Shown: positions 9,701 to 20,804 of the stretch, piece after piece
Layout of the letters: each line of letters begins with the position of its first letter
Position numbering within the stretch: position 1 is the first letter of the stretch
Assembly: GCA_009823505.1 (NCBI GenBank)
Contig: VZQC01007982.1
Span: 1,139,873-1,203,872, forward strand
Length of the DNA: 64,000 nt
Origin: Rhizomys pruinosus
Lineage: Eukaryota; Chordata; Mammalia; Rodentia; Spalacidae
Reading direction: 5' to 3'
Translations under genes and position numbers: made by a program
Notes under the pieces: model-generated
What the model was told of the DNA's origin: nothing
The model's database searches: none
The model's input: the letters and a program-made list of their open reading frames with translations, nothing else

Positions 9701-10739
9701 ACAGACCAAGCTTAACAGAACGAGCGTCCTTAAATCCTTTCCTACAGTCACAAAACCTACGCTCTGTTAAAATGACATCTTGTGGCTCCTACTTTATCCC
9801 CCCCCCCAAGAGCCTTGAGTTTCCTATCAGGACTGATTAAATTTTACAAAGTCAAAAATAAATAAAACCAAAAACCAACAAAAAGCCGGATTTGTCCCTC
9901 AAGTGAGTTTCCTTCGCAGGTCACTGATAGAAGAGAAGTGCCCAAATAACAAATAGAATCGGGCATTTGGTCCATAATTACCATCACCACCAACCTGGAA
10001 TTACATTCCTCTGGTAACTGTCGATGATGCTCGCAGGAGGCAAAATGCAACGCAGTTTTTCTCTTCCGTAGCTAAATTAGGGCTTTGTTGCTGACAACAG
10101 TAAAAACTTGTTTGTGTCAGGAAGTGAGGTATGAAGCTCTGACCTGCGAAGCACAGACAAACCAAAGTGGCAGTCTTCGCGTTACTTTCCTGACCACATT
10201 CTTATGGTGACAAGAAAGCTCCTCTAAAATACATGTTTGGCTGGAAATAAAATGACCATTCTTATTGAAGAATCTTATCTCTTAACCATACTGTACATGC
10301 TACACACTAGAAATTATATACATACATGTTATGTGTGTGCAGAGAGCTCGTGTGCATCTTGATATTCTGAGCCACTAAACTTGCCCCCATTTCCGACATT
10401 TAAGTATTTAACAACTTTGAAAGGTTTATTGAAGTCCAGTGATGTATGGAAACTAACAGTCTGTAGGACTCTCAACATTACTGACTCACAGCCTCTGGGG
10501 GGGGGGTCTATATGAAATCATAATTCTCAGTCGCAAGAGTTTTGATGGACCATGGAAATATCCTATAAGCCTAAGCTACATTGTTATTTCTGTTTGGGTT
10601 CATTCTTTTCCAGTTTTATAAGGAAAACTAGATTGGCGGCATTGTGGGAAAAAAAAATCTCAAGAATCTGGAGTGAGATGAGAGAGGATGGTTCCTCTGG
10701 CTTTTCCCTGACTTGACTGTATCTCTGTCCACAGCATCC
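9701..10739. other. Non-repetitive stretch between the two GC-rich blocks
   Basis: Unique-looking DNA of ordinary composition, with short C or G runs near 9,800 and 10,498. No SINEs, no supported exon. It lies between the candidate divergent first exons, so it may be promoter-proximal regulatory sequence. Confidence 0.4.
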
Positions 10740-11190
10740 TCCAGGCCAAATGATCTCCCTTCTAATTCTGCGCCCCCACCCACGCCCCCCTCCACACCAC
10801 CACCACCACCACCACTTTTTCTTTCTTCTTTTTTGCCCTTCCAATCTCACGCCTAATTCTTTTATCCCTCTACCCCTCTTTTGCCCAGACTTCCCAACTC
10901 AGGCAGGCCCTTTGCTTGAGTGCCCAGCTCAGGCCTACCCAAATTCTTACCCCCCCACCCCCCACTTCCCAGCTGCAACTCTACCTCCTTACCTCTCTTT
11001 GACCTCCTGTAATCTCCTCCACAGTCTGGCCCTTGACTTCGTGGACTCGTCTTACTTTCTTCATCTGAAATGTCCTAGCCTTTCCTGGGGTCTCCTGCAC
11101 CCTTCCACGCTGGTCCTATCCCTTCTGCGGGCAAGCCCCAGCATTCCTCCATGGCTTGGCCTGGTCAGCTTGAACCTCATTTTGTTCGCG
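10740..11190 (+). repeat. Pyrimidine-rich region with (CAC)n
   Basis: It begins with C-rich runs and a (CAC/ACC) microsatellite at about 10,792-10,816, then about 370 bp strongly enriched in C and T. It lies immediately upstream of the second GC-rich block. Confidence 0.7.
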
Positions 11191-11354
11191 TGCCCCCAGG
11201 GTATGGAAGGAGTGTGTGATACAAAATGGGACCACCACGGCTACCCTAGGAATGGACCCCTGCCTTGCCCCCTCCGCCCCTCCCGAGCCCTGGTTGCGGC
11301 GCTTCCTGGGCGGATGGTTTGGACTTGCTGCAGCAGCTGCGGTTCTGCTGTGTC

Positions 11355-11365
11355 ATGCAAGAAGG

Positions 11366-11397
<32 letters not shown>

Positions 11398-11432
11398 GCC
11401 GGAGCTGGAGTGGGAGGAGGGGAGGAACCTGA
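11355..11432 (+). other. Candidate upstream ORF encoding polyglycine
   Basis: ATG at 11,355 (G at -3, C at +4, moderate context) opens a 25-codon frame ending in TGA at 11,430-11,432. Residues 4-11 are eight glycines, followed by Ser and three more glycines, then an Arg/Ser/Trp/Gly tail. The repeat is (GGC)7 AGC (GGC)3 at 11,367-11,399. Function and translation are not known. Confidence 0.3.
11367..11399 (+). repeat. GGC trinucleotide repeat
   Basis: Seven GGC units, one AGC, then three GGC. A single interruption, short overall, in GC-rich DNA next to a donor site. Confidence 0.95.
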
Positions 11433-11650
11433 TCCTCCGGTAGCGAAGGGCTGAAGGCAAACACCAAGCTCTCCCTGGGCCGCCGGGGAGCTGGGAGGGC
11501 TGTGCTACCCCGAGGGGCCCTCCCCACAGGGCAGAGGGTAAGTGGGGGGCGGCGCAGGTGGTCGCCTTGGGAAGGGAGCGCGCAGGGGGGTTAGGCGGGG
11601 CGGCAGGAGTCACCGCGCCGGACTGAAGGAACCCGGTGTCCAGCTGACAG

Positions 11651-13217
11651 GGACCCAGGCCACAGTTAGGATGGCCAGCCAGTCACAGAAAGAATCGGTA
11701 TTTGTATAACGCCCTGCCGTTGACCCAGGCAACACGGTGGGTGGAGTTGCACATCCCGAACTCAGGACCTAGCTGGAGGCAATGATTCAGGCTTTCAGAA
11801 ACGTCATCCCAGAAGCCCTGGCGCTGTAGGGCACCCTTGAATAGGAAAGGCCAACACATCCCAGATTCCGCTAGCCTTTCTGGCCTTTCTGAGTTGTCTT
11901 CTTTAAATCTAAGGAAAAGGATGGGAGACCGGCCCAATATCACTTTAGCCACGAAAATAATGCTCTTGGCCCGTGGCCCTGGACAAACAGCCCCTGGTAC
12001 AATTAAACAATCAATAGGGAAAAGAGCTTCATTCCCCTCACTCCTCCTTCCCCTAAGCTCCTTAGATCAAGGTAATTCGGGGAGCTTAAAGGAGAAAAAA
12101 AAACATGGTATATTTCATCCCATCCACCTTGCCTGTCAGTCTCCCACCACACAAACAACAACCTGTGCACCTCAGGGCTCACCTCTCTTCAAAGCCATGT
12201 TTCTGAGAGACAGAGCAAAAACGCCACTCCATGTTGCAGGAGGAGACCACCTTAAACTCAGAACAGTTTCACCTCCATTGCCCCTTACCCCGAGGGAATT
12301 CAGAAACAGGCTGGTGACCTTTAGGGCCAGGCTGATGTTCAAGACAGCTTTGGGATTATTATTATTATTACTCCTTTCCATTTCCCTCCTGGAAATTTCG
12401 AAAAAGCACTTTCTCAAAGACCATTTTATGTTTAATGTCAGTCATACATTTAGAAGTAAGGGGCTGAGGGGATTAACTGAAAGGCTAATGACTGTCTCAA
12501 AAGCACATTCGGTTGCTAGGGAACTCAAGCTCGTCCGAGCTCTCTAATCACCAGCGTGTTACATGGAAATCAAACTGCTGGGGAGGGGGAGCTGTTATTG
12601 AAATGAATGGCATTTGGTTAAAGCCTTCTTTTTGCTTATGTCATAGCATCCTGGATTATTATCGATTGCCCTCACACCCACATATCTTGTTTTCCTAATT
12701 TGATTTCTGTATTTGCGTCACTGCCAGGGACACTCAGACTAGACCAGTCAGGTTCACTTCCTGTTTCTCAGAACTGGTTTATATTTGGTCTCAGAGCACT
12801 AGCTGCTAAAACATTATCACACGGATCCTCTTGGAAAGAAATCTTTGCTTTCTGTTGAAAACAAATTATCCCAATTAAATGCTAATTCTCATGGAAAACG
12901 TCCGTGTAAGAGGAATAGACTGCCAGGCTACTTTGTTAGCCATTTGAAAAATCCGTTCTTGACATGTAAAACCTAGAAAAATCCATCATCTTTACCCCCT
13001 TCCCACTCCTCAGACTCTTCATTCCTCAGCATTGGAACTAAAACAAACTCAAGGAGAGAAAATATTTAAATATGATATTTCCAAAATGAAGTACAAAAAA
13101 ATACGCATTTGACTAAATAAAGCATAGAACTGAAGGAAATCCAGGCCCAGAAAGGACAGATGAGCATGGGTTAGCATTGTGGCATGAGAGTACAAAGTAT
13201 GATCACAAGGCAGCATT
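11651..13217. other. Repeat-free stretch after the second GC block
   Basis: About 1.5 kb with no SINE, only (ATT)5 near 12,356-12,370. It contains an RFX/X-box-like 'gttgctagggaac' at 12,512-12,524 and AT-rich sequence after 12,600. The 236-codon open frame at 11,837-12,547 shows no recognisable family. A candidate intron-1 regulatory zone. Confidence 0.45.
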
Positions 13218-13233
13218 ACAAATAGGAAACCCC

Positions 13234-13464
13234 CCCTGGGCGCTGAAGAGATGGCCTAGCGGTTGAGAGCACTGACTGCTCTTACAGAGGCCCCGGGGTT
13301 CGATCCCCAGCACCCACATGGCGGCTGAGAACTGTCTTTAACTCCAGTTCCAGGGGAGACCGACACCCTCTTCTGACCTCCGCGGCATTGCACGACACGG
13401 GTGCACAAACCTACATGCAGACAGTGCATTCATACACATACAAAAATAAGTAAAATTTTAAAAA
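13234..13464 (+). repeat. B2 SINE with perfect TSD
   Basis: Full B2: 'gaagagatggcctagcgg' head with A/B-box-like tRNA sequence, 'actccagttccagggg', 'gcattgcacgacacgggtg', and an AT-rich tail. It is flanked by the identical 16-bp 'acaaataggaaacccc' at 13,218-13,233 and 13,465-13,480. Confidence 0.97.
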
Positions 13465-13480
13465 ACAAATAGGAAACCCC

Positions 13481-14340
13481 ATCCCTTTGTGTACTAAATG
13501 TCTCTTTTACCGATTCTCCTATGCCCCCCCCCCAGTTCCTTCCTCTTTATAACAAGGATATCTCAAAGGCAATGCCATAAAGATAAGGCTATGTAAATAA
13601 GTGGGTTCTGATGGAGATCATTTATTTAGATAGAAAATAAAGCCTTTTGAAAAGAGCAATGAAGAAAGCAATGAAGAAATTTGGCAATGAAGAAATTTGG
13701 CAATGAAGAAAGATCTGAGTTCCCACTTCTGTATGCTGATGAACTTGGGAGCCATTGTCACTCTTTGCATGTGGGTTTCTTTATGGAAGCTTAGTAAAGG
13801 GTTTCCCCATTTCCTTGCACTTAGAAAGTTCCATGATTAAATTGAATTTGGTATGCAATTTCTGTTTTAGCTGGATTTCAGCACTGAACCTTTAATACCC
13901 AACCATAGGGGTTCTGAGGGGAATGAGGAGAAATGACTTGTCGCTGTGTCAGGTGGTTTTAATGATAGTTCATTGAAACCAATAAAATCTCCCCTGATCC
14001 TTATACACCTTCTCTCTCTTTGCCTTGTGGTGGTATGGGAGCACCAGGGTCATAAGTACAAAAGTTTCTAAGAGTAGAGAGAGGCTGCTCAGTTATTTCA
14101 GATCTAGTTAACACAAAATATCTTGATGAGCACAGGGGTAGAATGATGTAGGAAGGGCCATATAAAAAAAGCAGTCATCAAATGGATTCTGATGGAGCTG
14201 AAAACCTATGTGCCTGTATTTCAGTTAGTATCAGGCATAAACCTATCCAACCGAAATTCTATAATTCTTCAAACTGAAGAAATATGAAAAAAATAGTGTG
14301 AAGAAATGTGAGATTTGTGCTGGAAAGAAAAGTCCTGACT
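13481..14340. other. Intron-like stretch
   Basis: Unique AT-rich DNA. A short local repeat based on 'caatgaagaaatttgg' (starts at 13,657, 13,669, 13,685 and 13,701) is the only structure seen. Confidence 0.5.
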
Positions 14341-14359
14341 TTGAAACCCAATGCTGGTA

Positions 14360-14450
14360 CTCTATTAATTATTGAGTGCGTGCTGTGGCAGGTACTGTGT
14401 GCTAGGCCCTAGAAATACAAGGTGAAGAAGACAGCCTCTGCCGTATGAGA
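14360..14450 (+). repeat. MIR/L2-type ancient repeat relic
   Basis: 'attattgagtgcgtgctgtgg', 'ggtactgtgtgctaggccc' and 'aaatacaaggtgaagaagac' follow the familiar order of an old mammal-wide repeat. Confidence 0.5.
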
Positions 14451-14564
14451 TCTTGTATTAAAGAGACAAATGAAAACAAACTTGATTGTGCGTCAGTGGG
14501 ATGGTGTCTACAGCACGGCTCAAAGGAAGGCACCTAGCTGCAAAAGGTAACTCTTGTTTTGCTT

Positions 14565-14677
14565 GGTTTGGTTTCAAGGCTGGTCTCTCTGTAGCCCTAG
14601 CTAGCCAGGAACTTGCTATGTAAACCAGGCCTGCCTCTGTCGCCCAAGTACTAAGATTAAAGGCATGCACCACCATG
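14565..14677 (-). repeat. Diverged B1 SINE, reverse
   Basis: 'ctggtctctctgtagccc' through 'aggcatgcaccaccatg', with scattered substitutions. Confidence 0.7.
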
Positions 14678-14699
14678 AAGAAGATACCTCTTGAGGTGA

Positions 14700-15118
14700 A
14701 TAAAAGTGAGCCAGATCAGTGGGCCAGTTAAAGAGATGGTATTCTAGAGCCCAAGTAAAAGTATTGTTCTTAAGGTATAAAGGCACACCCGAAGAACTGA
14801 GCCTAGAGGATGGTGCCTAGCAGGTAGGAGGTCCGTCAAGGGCGTTTACATTGAATGAATTCATGGCAGAAGTCCTGAGAGATAGATCCAGAAAGATTAG
14901 CATGCTTTTGTATTGTGGAAGACTTTATCTTTCTAAGAAGTTTAAACTAACCCTAAGATCAGTGAAAAGCTGTTGACTGATTTTAAGGAGCATTCTGGTC
15001 TGGTCAAATGGCCATTTTAACAAGATCACTCTAGTTGGGAGAATTTATTATTAACACAGGAAGCCATGAGTCAAGTTTAGGAAGTTATTTTAGCATCATA
15101 AGAAAAAAAAAGGATGAA
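14700..15118. other. Intron-like stretch
   Basis: Nothing recognised: no SINE, no exon signals, only a short A run near 15,102. Confidence 0.4.
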
Positions 15119-15122
15119 CCTC

Positions 15123-15322
15123 TTTTTTAGGATTTTATTTTTATTTATGTGTATAAATGTGTCGTGTGGGAGTGGTTTGCCCATGTATACAGGTGCCTGA
15201 GAAAGCCAGAAGAGGGTGTTGGATCCCTTGGAGCTAGTTATAGGCAGTTGTGAGCGGCCTGAAATGGTTACCTGAAACTGAACTCTGGTCCTGTGTGAAG
15301 AACAGCAAGTACTCTTCATCCA
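15123..15322 (-). repeat. B2/B3-type SINE, reverse, diverged
   Basis: It has the order 'tttatttttatttatgtgta', 'gccagaagagggtgttggatccc', 'ggagctagttataggcagtt' and 'gaactctggtcctg', as in old reversed B2/B3 copies. The head is missing. Confidence 0.65.
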
Positions 15323-15790
15323 CACAGGATGAACTTCTTAAATGAAGGCAGCAAGAAGGGAGCCGGAGAGAAGGAAAAGTCACTAAGACAACTGAATTTG
15401 AGGACTGGAAAAGGTGGGAGGATTAGAGATTAGGTCAGTGGGATGATGGGCTCTCAATTACAAAGACGGGACCTTCGAGAAGTAACAGCCCTGGAGAGAT
15501 CAATTAGTTCAACTTTAAACATGTGGAGTTTGAAGTAACCATGGTACATCAAAAGTGAAGCTGCCTATTAACAGAAGAGGTTAGAACTCAGGAGAGAGGT
15601 GCTAGAGTCATTGGAACAAGTGAGAGTTTCATGGATGTAAATGGAGAAAAGGGCCTAATATGAGCTCTGTGGAGATGCCATTTAAAACCAGGTGATGACA
15701 GAAGGGTCCTGGGAAGGGAATCTGAAGAGACAGGAAGAGGAGGACCAAGGAGCTTTAGAAGCCACTGGAGAACAGAGGATATACTAATAG
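15323..15790. other. Intron-like stretch
   Basis: Purine-rich unique sequence with no repeat or exon recognised. Confidence 0.4.
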
Positions 15791-15794
15791 TATT

Positions 15795-16225
15795 TTTTTT
15801 CAAAGCCAATTTTTATTGAGGTTTTGTGCATTTCATACAAAATTTCCAATCAAGTCTAGACCCGTTCCCCCTTCCTTGCCCCCACCCCACCAGAGCTCAT
15901 GCATTCTGCCAAACATGTTTTTCATCTTTTTCTCGGTCTCTTTTAAAATTTTCAGTGCAGAAGTTTACCATTCTGAGCAGAAGTTCACCATTTCAGTCAG
16001 TTCTTTGACCCAGTCTTTGTTATTGTTGTTGTTCCTTCCAATCTGCATCACTCCAAAATATGCATGCATGCATGCCACATATATCTTTTAGCATCTTCAG
16101 CTTATGATTTCTTTTTCTTTTTTTATCAGGCTGAAAGATGTCATGTTTGAAGGGTCCTCCTTGACAATCCCAAACAACCATCAGTCCTGCCCTTGTGCTC
16201 CACACTGGGGTTTTCCCTTCCCATG
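15795..16225 (-). repeat. Probable L1 3'-region fragment, reverse
   Basis: 'caatttttattgaggttttgtgcatttcatac' followed by a C-rich stretch and 'cagagctcatgcattc' resembles the reversed 3' part of an old rodent L1 (Lx-like). There is no open frame. Assigned from memory of the pattern only. Confidence 0.35.
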
Positions 16226-16514
16226 GTCACCAAATAAGGATAGTTAACAGTATTAAACATCAGAGAAGTCAAGAGAAACAAGAACTTAAAAGCACTTAGA
16301 TTTAGCAACAGAGGTCATCTGTGCATTTGGCAAGAAGCGTGCTGGTGAGGGAGACTAGCGCAGGGGGTTGGGGTACATGAGAGCAGAGGAAGTAGCGAGA
16401 GGAAGTATTTTCAGACAGGAAGGACCAACAGGCACGTTGAAGGAAATGAAGGTATTAGAGTGCTTGTATTTATTGTCTATGAGGCTATGGGCATACGGAG
16501 GGAAAAAATGGAAA

Positions 16515-16927
16515 TAAGAGTTGCTCTAGTTTCTCTTCAATTGCTGTGACAGAACACTCTAACCAATACCAACTTGAGGAGGAAAGGATTTATTTGGGTT
16601 ATGTCTCCCAGGTCACAGCTCATCACTGAGAGAGCCCAAGGTAGGAACTCAGGGCAGGAACCTGGAGGCCAAAGCTGAAGCACAGGCCATGGAGGAATGC
16701 TGCTTACTGGCTTGATCCTCATTCTCAACCTGCTATCTTCTACAATACAAAACCACCTGCCCAGGGATGGCACTGCCCACAGTGGTCTAGGCCCTCCCAC
16801 ATCACTCAAATTTCAAGAAAATGCCCCACAGAGACATGGCCCCAAGCCAGTCCAATAGAGGAAATTCCCCAGCTGAGCTTCCTTCAACCCACATGTGTCA
16901 AGTTGACAACTAAAACTATCCAGCACA
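16515..16927 (-). repeat. LTR-like repeat, copy 1, reverse
   Basis: Runs from 'ttgctctagtttctcttcaattgctgtgac' to 'gtcaagttgacaac' and 'actatccagcaca'. Read on the minus strand it begins TG and ends CA. The same roughly 400-bp unit is present at 28.7, 43.9 and 59.6 kb. I cannot name the family with certainty. Confidence 0.75.
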
Positions 16928-17204
16928 AGAAGGAACTCTGAAATCTTCTAGCCTTATTCAAAATAAGCAGCAGCAGTGTCTTCCAATGGCTCAAGCTAAA
17001 ACAAAATAAACAAAACAAAAAAACCACGTAGACCTTCTTGGTTCTCCCCAGTTTGCATATCCAAGTCATGAGGACTTCAGGTCAACTCTACCTCTAAAAC
17101 CTTTCCACATTTATGTTTTTCTGTCTCCATTCCTTAAACAAAACCGACTTCCTCTCCCCTGTGCTTATACTATGGTTTTCTTTTTTAAAAAATATGTTTG
17201 AAGT

Positions 17205-17440
17205 TATTTTAGATAGAGTCTTCCTATATAGACCAGGGTGGACTCCATCTCACAGAGATTTGCTTACTCTGCCTCCTGAGTGCTGGCATTAAAGTTATGC
17301 ACCATTGTACCAGGCCCTAAAGAAAAAAAAATTAAGACAGAGTCTCACAATGTATCCTGAGCTGACCTCAAATTGGTGATCCTCCTGCCTCAGCTTCCTG
17401 AGTGGTGGGTTCACAAGCATGTGCCTCTTGCTGCTCTCTA
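17205..17440 (-). repeat. Two old B1-like relics, reverse
   Basis: 17,205-17,317 (gatagagtcttcctatatagacc ... gctggcattaaagttatgc) and 17,333-17,440 (agacagagtctcacaatgta ... gtggtgggttcacaagcatg) are both diverged reversed B1-type units placed in tandem. Confidence 0.55.
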
Positions 17441-17639
17441 ATAGGCTTCCTGCTTCCATGATTGTCGTTATTCTCCATGGCACAGCTAGACCACTGGCAT
17501 AGGTCAGGCATGATGAGACATAATCATAGAATATCATATCACTTCTTAGAATCCCTCCATAGCGTCTGATTCTGCTTGCAATACCAGCTAGGCTTCTTTC
17601 CTGGCCTGCCAAGCCCCGTGTGGCATCTCAGCCAACTCT

Positions 17640-18010
17640 CCAGCCCTGTTTCCTACCACTTTTAAATTCCAGCCCTACTGGCCATTCTTCATTCTTCTCC
17701 AACACAATGAATGTTCTCTTGTTTTAGAGACCTTACTCCAGATAGTTGCTTTTCCTGGGATATTCTTTTGGTCTTTCTGTTTTTTCTTTAAATATAATCT
17801 CCTCCAAGTGTTCTTCTTTCATGTAATGTGTCCTTTCCTGTCCACCTTTCCAACCATCCTGGGTGGATTTTCATAGTAATAGAACTTTATTACCAAAATT
17901 ATACTGTGGTTTGCTCCATTATTTCTAGTTGAGGGCCTCTAAAATGTAAGCTCTATGTTGATTCCCGGCAAATAGTAGGAACTTAACAATGTTCATTGGA
18001 TGTTTGCAGA
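17640..18010 (+). repeat. L2-type LINE 3' fragment
   Basis: Pyrimidine-rich sequence with 'ctccaagtgttcttctttc' leading to 'taaaatgtaagctctatgttg' and 'ggcaaatagtaggaacttaacaatg', the typical order of an L2 3' end. Confidence 0.55.
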
Positions 18011-18067
18011 GTAGAAAGAGAGTAGAAACAAGTTAGTAAAAATTAAATACCAAGGTATACCATCTAG

Positions 18068-18190
18068 AGGTGGGTGCAGCACACACCTGTAATCCTACCA
18101 CTCAGGAAGCTGAGGCATGAGGATCATGAATATAGGCCAACCTGGGCTACATGGTAAGCTTCTGTCTCAAAAGAAAGAAAGAAAGAAAAA
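18068..18190 (+). repeat. Old B1-type SINE
   Basis: 'ggtgggtgcagcacacacctg', 'ctcaggaagctgaggcatg' and 'caacctgggctacatgg', followed by an A-rich (AAAG)n tail. Confidence 0.65.
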
Positions 18191-18514
18191 ATCAGCACCC
18201 AGTATGATTAGGAATAATCAGCAATGATGAGGTACTAGGCTTTTAAGATCTCACAGATGGAAGGAAGTGTTCCTAACTGTGTGCCCCTGGACATTTATAT
18301 TCTTGGAGCTTCACTTTGTGGTTAATGTACTCTGTGCTTCGCTGGGCTGTTAGAAAAATGAAATGAGACATTGTAGGTAGAAGCATAAATGATCTTTTAA
18401 AGCTATTTTCAGGGAGTCTGGATTTCTACAGGTCAGTTCATAACCTCCAAATGTGTGTTCCCCTGTCATGTTATTAATTCTTGATATATATGTGTTGTTA
18501 GAATAAAAAAAATT

Positions 18515-18705
18515 GAGGGGCCAAGAAGATGGCTTAGCAATGAAAGGTAACTCAAGGCCAAGCCTGAAACCTGTATTCAATTTCTGGGACCCACATAGTG
18601 GAAGGAGAGAACCAACTCCTACAAGCTGTCCTCTGACCTCCACACCTGTGCCATGACACGTGTGTCCCTCTGCCCACATAAGTAAATAATTAAATGTAAT
18701 AAAAA
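18515..18705 (+). repeat. Diverged B2-type SINE
   Basis: 'ggggccaagaagatggcttagc', 'gggacccacatagtgg', 'ctgtcctctgacctccacacc' and an AT tail 'aagtaaataattaaatg'. Confidence 0.8.
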
Positions 18706-18741
18706 TTTGACAAAATTGTGACTTCTACAAAATAGTCTATA

Positions 18742-18884
18742 CCCAGCCAGGCGTGGTGGCGCACACCTTTAATCCTAGCACTTGGGAGGCAGAGGCTGGT
18801 GGATCTTTGTGTGCTCAAGGCCAGCCTGGTCTACAGAGTGAGTTCCAGGACAGCTGGGCTACAGGGAGACCCTGTCTCAGAATA
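18742..18884 (+). repeat. B1 SINE with 13-bp TSD
   Basis: An intact B1 flanked by identical 'aaaatagtctata' at 18,729-18,741 and 18,885-18,897. Confidence 0.95.
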
Positions 18885-19097
18885 AAAATAGTCTATAACC
18901 GTGCCACTTTGAACACTCCTCATCTCATGTGATCATTAAAAATACCAGGATATCTGACTGAACCTGGAAGTTATGTTATTTAAGATGAAACCAATAAGAA
19001 ACCAATCCAAAATTCTTGAAAACTGAGCAGTGTTTGACAGACTGCAACCAAAGAAATACAAAGGATATTAAAATATATTTAATGCAAAAATAAATAA

Positions 19098-19250
19098 AAA
19101 GCTGGGCAAGATGGCAAACGCCTTCATCCCAGCACTCAGGAGGCAGACACAGGTGGATCTCTGTGAGTTCAAGGTGGGGCTCACCTACACAGCTAGTCCC
19201 AGGCTATCCAGGACTACATAGTGAGAACCTGTGTCAAAAACAATAAAATA
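19098..19250 (+). repeat. Diverged B1 SINE
   Basis: 'agctgggcaagatggcaaacgcc', 'aggtggatctctgtgagttc' and 'actacatagtgagaacctg', with an A-rich tail. Confidence 0.75.
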
Positions 19251-19899
19251 AATGTTAAAATGCTTACTATTTCTCAATACAAGGAACATGGAAATTACAA
19301 CTGAAATGAGATATATTTGGGGGGTATATATTCTTGGCTAAGGTAGAAACAGAAGTGAGCTTGTTCTTAGTCAGTAGGGGAGGGGGTGGAGGATGTTGAT
19401 ATGACCTCTGTGGAGGGCATCCTGGCAGTATTTATCACTTTTCAAACATCCACAGCCTTTAACCTAGCCAGACTATTCATATTTACCCAATAGATAGATT
19501 CACACATACATTGAAGGATGACTTTTCCAGGACCTTTGCCCAAGCATTATTTATAGCCATTAAAGACCCAAAACAGCTATCAATAGAGAAAAGATTAAAT
19601 AAATTACAGTACAGCTATTCCTGGGAAAGGTAGACAGCTATGTAAAATTTGTGAGGTACTTCCACACATATTGATAGAAAATGAGTTTCATAATACATCA
19701 CTAAATTGAATACAGAGTGAAAGCAACACATACATGTTGCTACCATTTTCTATTTGAAAGGTGATTTACATTTACGGGTCTTGAAAGCATTACCTGTGGG
19801 AACATCAGGGGAAAAGGCACTTGTAGAGAGTGATGGTTGCTTGTGAAGGTGGTAGCATGACTAGGGAAAGAAATGACCAGAATCAAGCAGCAATTTTAT

Positions 19900-20154
19900 T
19901 TTTTTTAATATTTTTTTAATTTTATTTATTTCTGTATGTGTATGAATATACTGTCTGCATGCAAGTCTGTGCACCGGTGTCGTGCAATGCCGCGGAGGTC
20001 AGAAGAGGGTGTAGGATTCCCCTGGAACTGGAGTTCTCCTGGAATTGGAGTTTCAGACGGTTCTCCGGCCACCATGTGGGTTCTAGGGATCGAATTCGGG
20101 TCCTCTATAAGAGCGGTTGGCGCTCTTAACTGCTAGGCCATCTCTCCAGCCCCT
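19900..20154 (-). repeat. B2 SINE, reverse, subfamily with 17-bp duplication
   Basis: Full reversed B2 with near-perfect TSDs (19,885-19,899 and 20,155-20,169; 13 of 15 match). The body contains two consecutive 17-bp units beginning 'ctggaactggagtt' and 'ctggaattggagtt'. Confidence 0.95.
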
Positions 20155-20169
20155 CAAACAGCCATTTTA

Positions 20170-20600
20170 AAGAGCATCCTGGTTGATGGGAGACAGTGGG
20201 TCATGCAGAAGATACCATTGTCACAATGTACTTTAAGTCAGACACATGAGCAAAGGGGTCAGTGACAAAGATGTTGAATCTTGAAACAGTTATAGAATTG
20301 CAGGAGAAGATCAAAAGTTCTGTCCTAGCAAAGATGTCCATTGTAAACATGTAGAAGAACTATAGAAACTGGATTTGTAAATTTGGACGATTGCCTAGGA
20401 AGAGTAAATAAGAATCGAAATAAAGGTAGAGGCAGGACTGTACTCTGATGATGTAGAGATTGAATGGAAAAGAAAATTGGCAACAGAGACAGAATCAGGA
20501 CCTAGAGAAATAAAACCAGGGGACAATAAGGCCAAAGATACCAAGAAAAGACTATATCAAGAATTGACTTGTTAATCATCACCAAAGATCAGGAAAGATC
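20170..20600. other. Intron-like stretch
   Basis: Unique A/G-rich DNA, nothing recognised. Confidence 0.4.
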
Positions 20601-20609
20601 AGTATAAGT

Positions 20610-20735
20610 TGCTTTTCTCTGTAGCCCTAATGTCCTATAGAGTTGGGATTTGTATATATCTCTGTGTCCTTAGAGGTTGCCCTATGTCTCACACATAGTA
20701 CATGACCAGTAAACTTTTGTTAAATGGGAGAAAGA
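20610..20735 (+). repeat. L2-type 3' end relic
   Basis: 'tgcttttctctgtagccc', 'ccttagaggttgccctatg' and 'catagtacatgaccagtaaac' follow the L2 3'-end order. Confidence 0.45.
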
Positions 20736-20804
20736 CAAAAATACACAGAAAGACAGAGAAAGACGATAGAATTTACTTTTGGATCTCAGAAAATAAGTAA
20801 ATAG

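Larger units (their letters stand above)
11300..11537 (+). other. Candidate first exon, rightward transcript
   Basis: The right edge is set by 'gcagagg' then 'gtaagt' (intron from 11,538), a strong donor. The left edge is unknown and given only approximately. The exon would contain the GGC repeat and a short AUG frame that closes before the donor, so it is probably 5' untranslated. No 3' exon was found in the remaining 52 kb, so the first intron would be long or the gene noncoding. Confidence 0.45.
11200..11650. promoter_or_regulatory. Second GC-rich, CpG-containing block
   Basis: GC-rich DNA with a GGC repeat and a strong donor at 11,538. It continues as 'ggggggcggcgc' into the putative intron. 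It fits a secondary CpG-type promoter for a rightward transcript. Confidence 0.6.

Noticed and set aside
9513..9701. Short frame with a glutamine run in the promoter
   Set aside because: No ATG at its start; the CAG/CAA run is short and lies upstream of or within noncoding promoter sequence.
10750..11454. 234-codon open frame ending in polyalanine
   Set aside because: Covers pyrimidine-rich DNA and the GGC repeat in another phase; no protein family recognised and it crosses likely untranslated sequence.
11837..12547. 236-codon open frame
   Set aside because: No recognisable domain, no exon boundaries around it, composition not codon-like.
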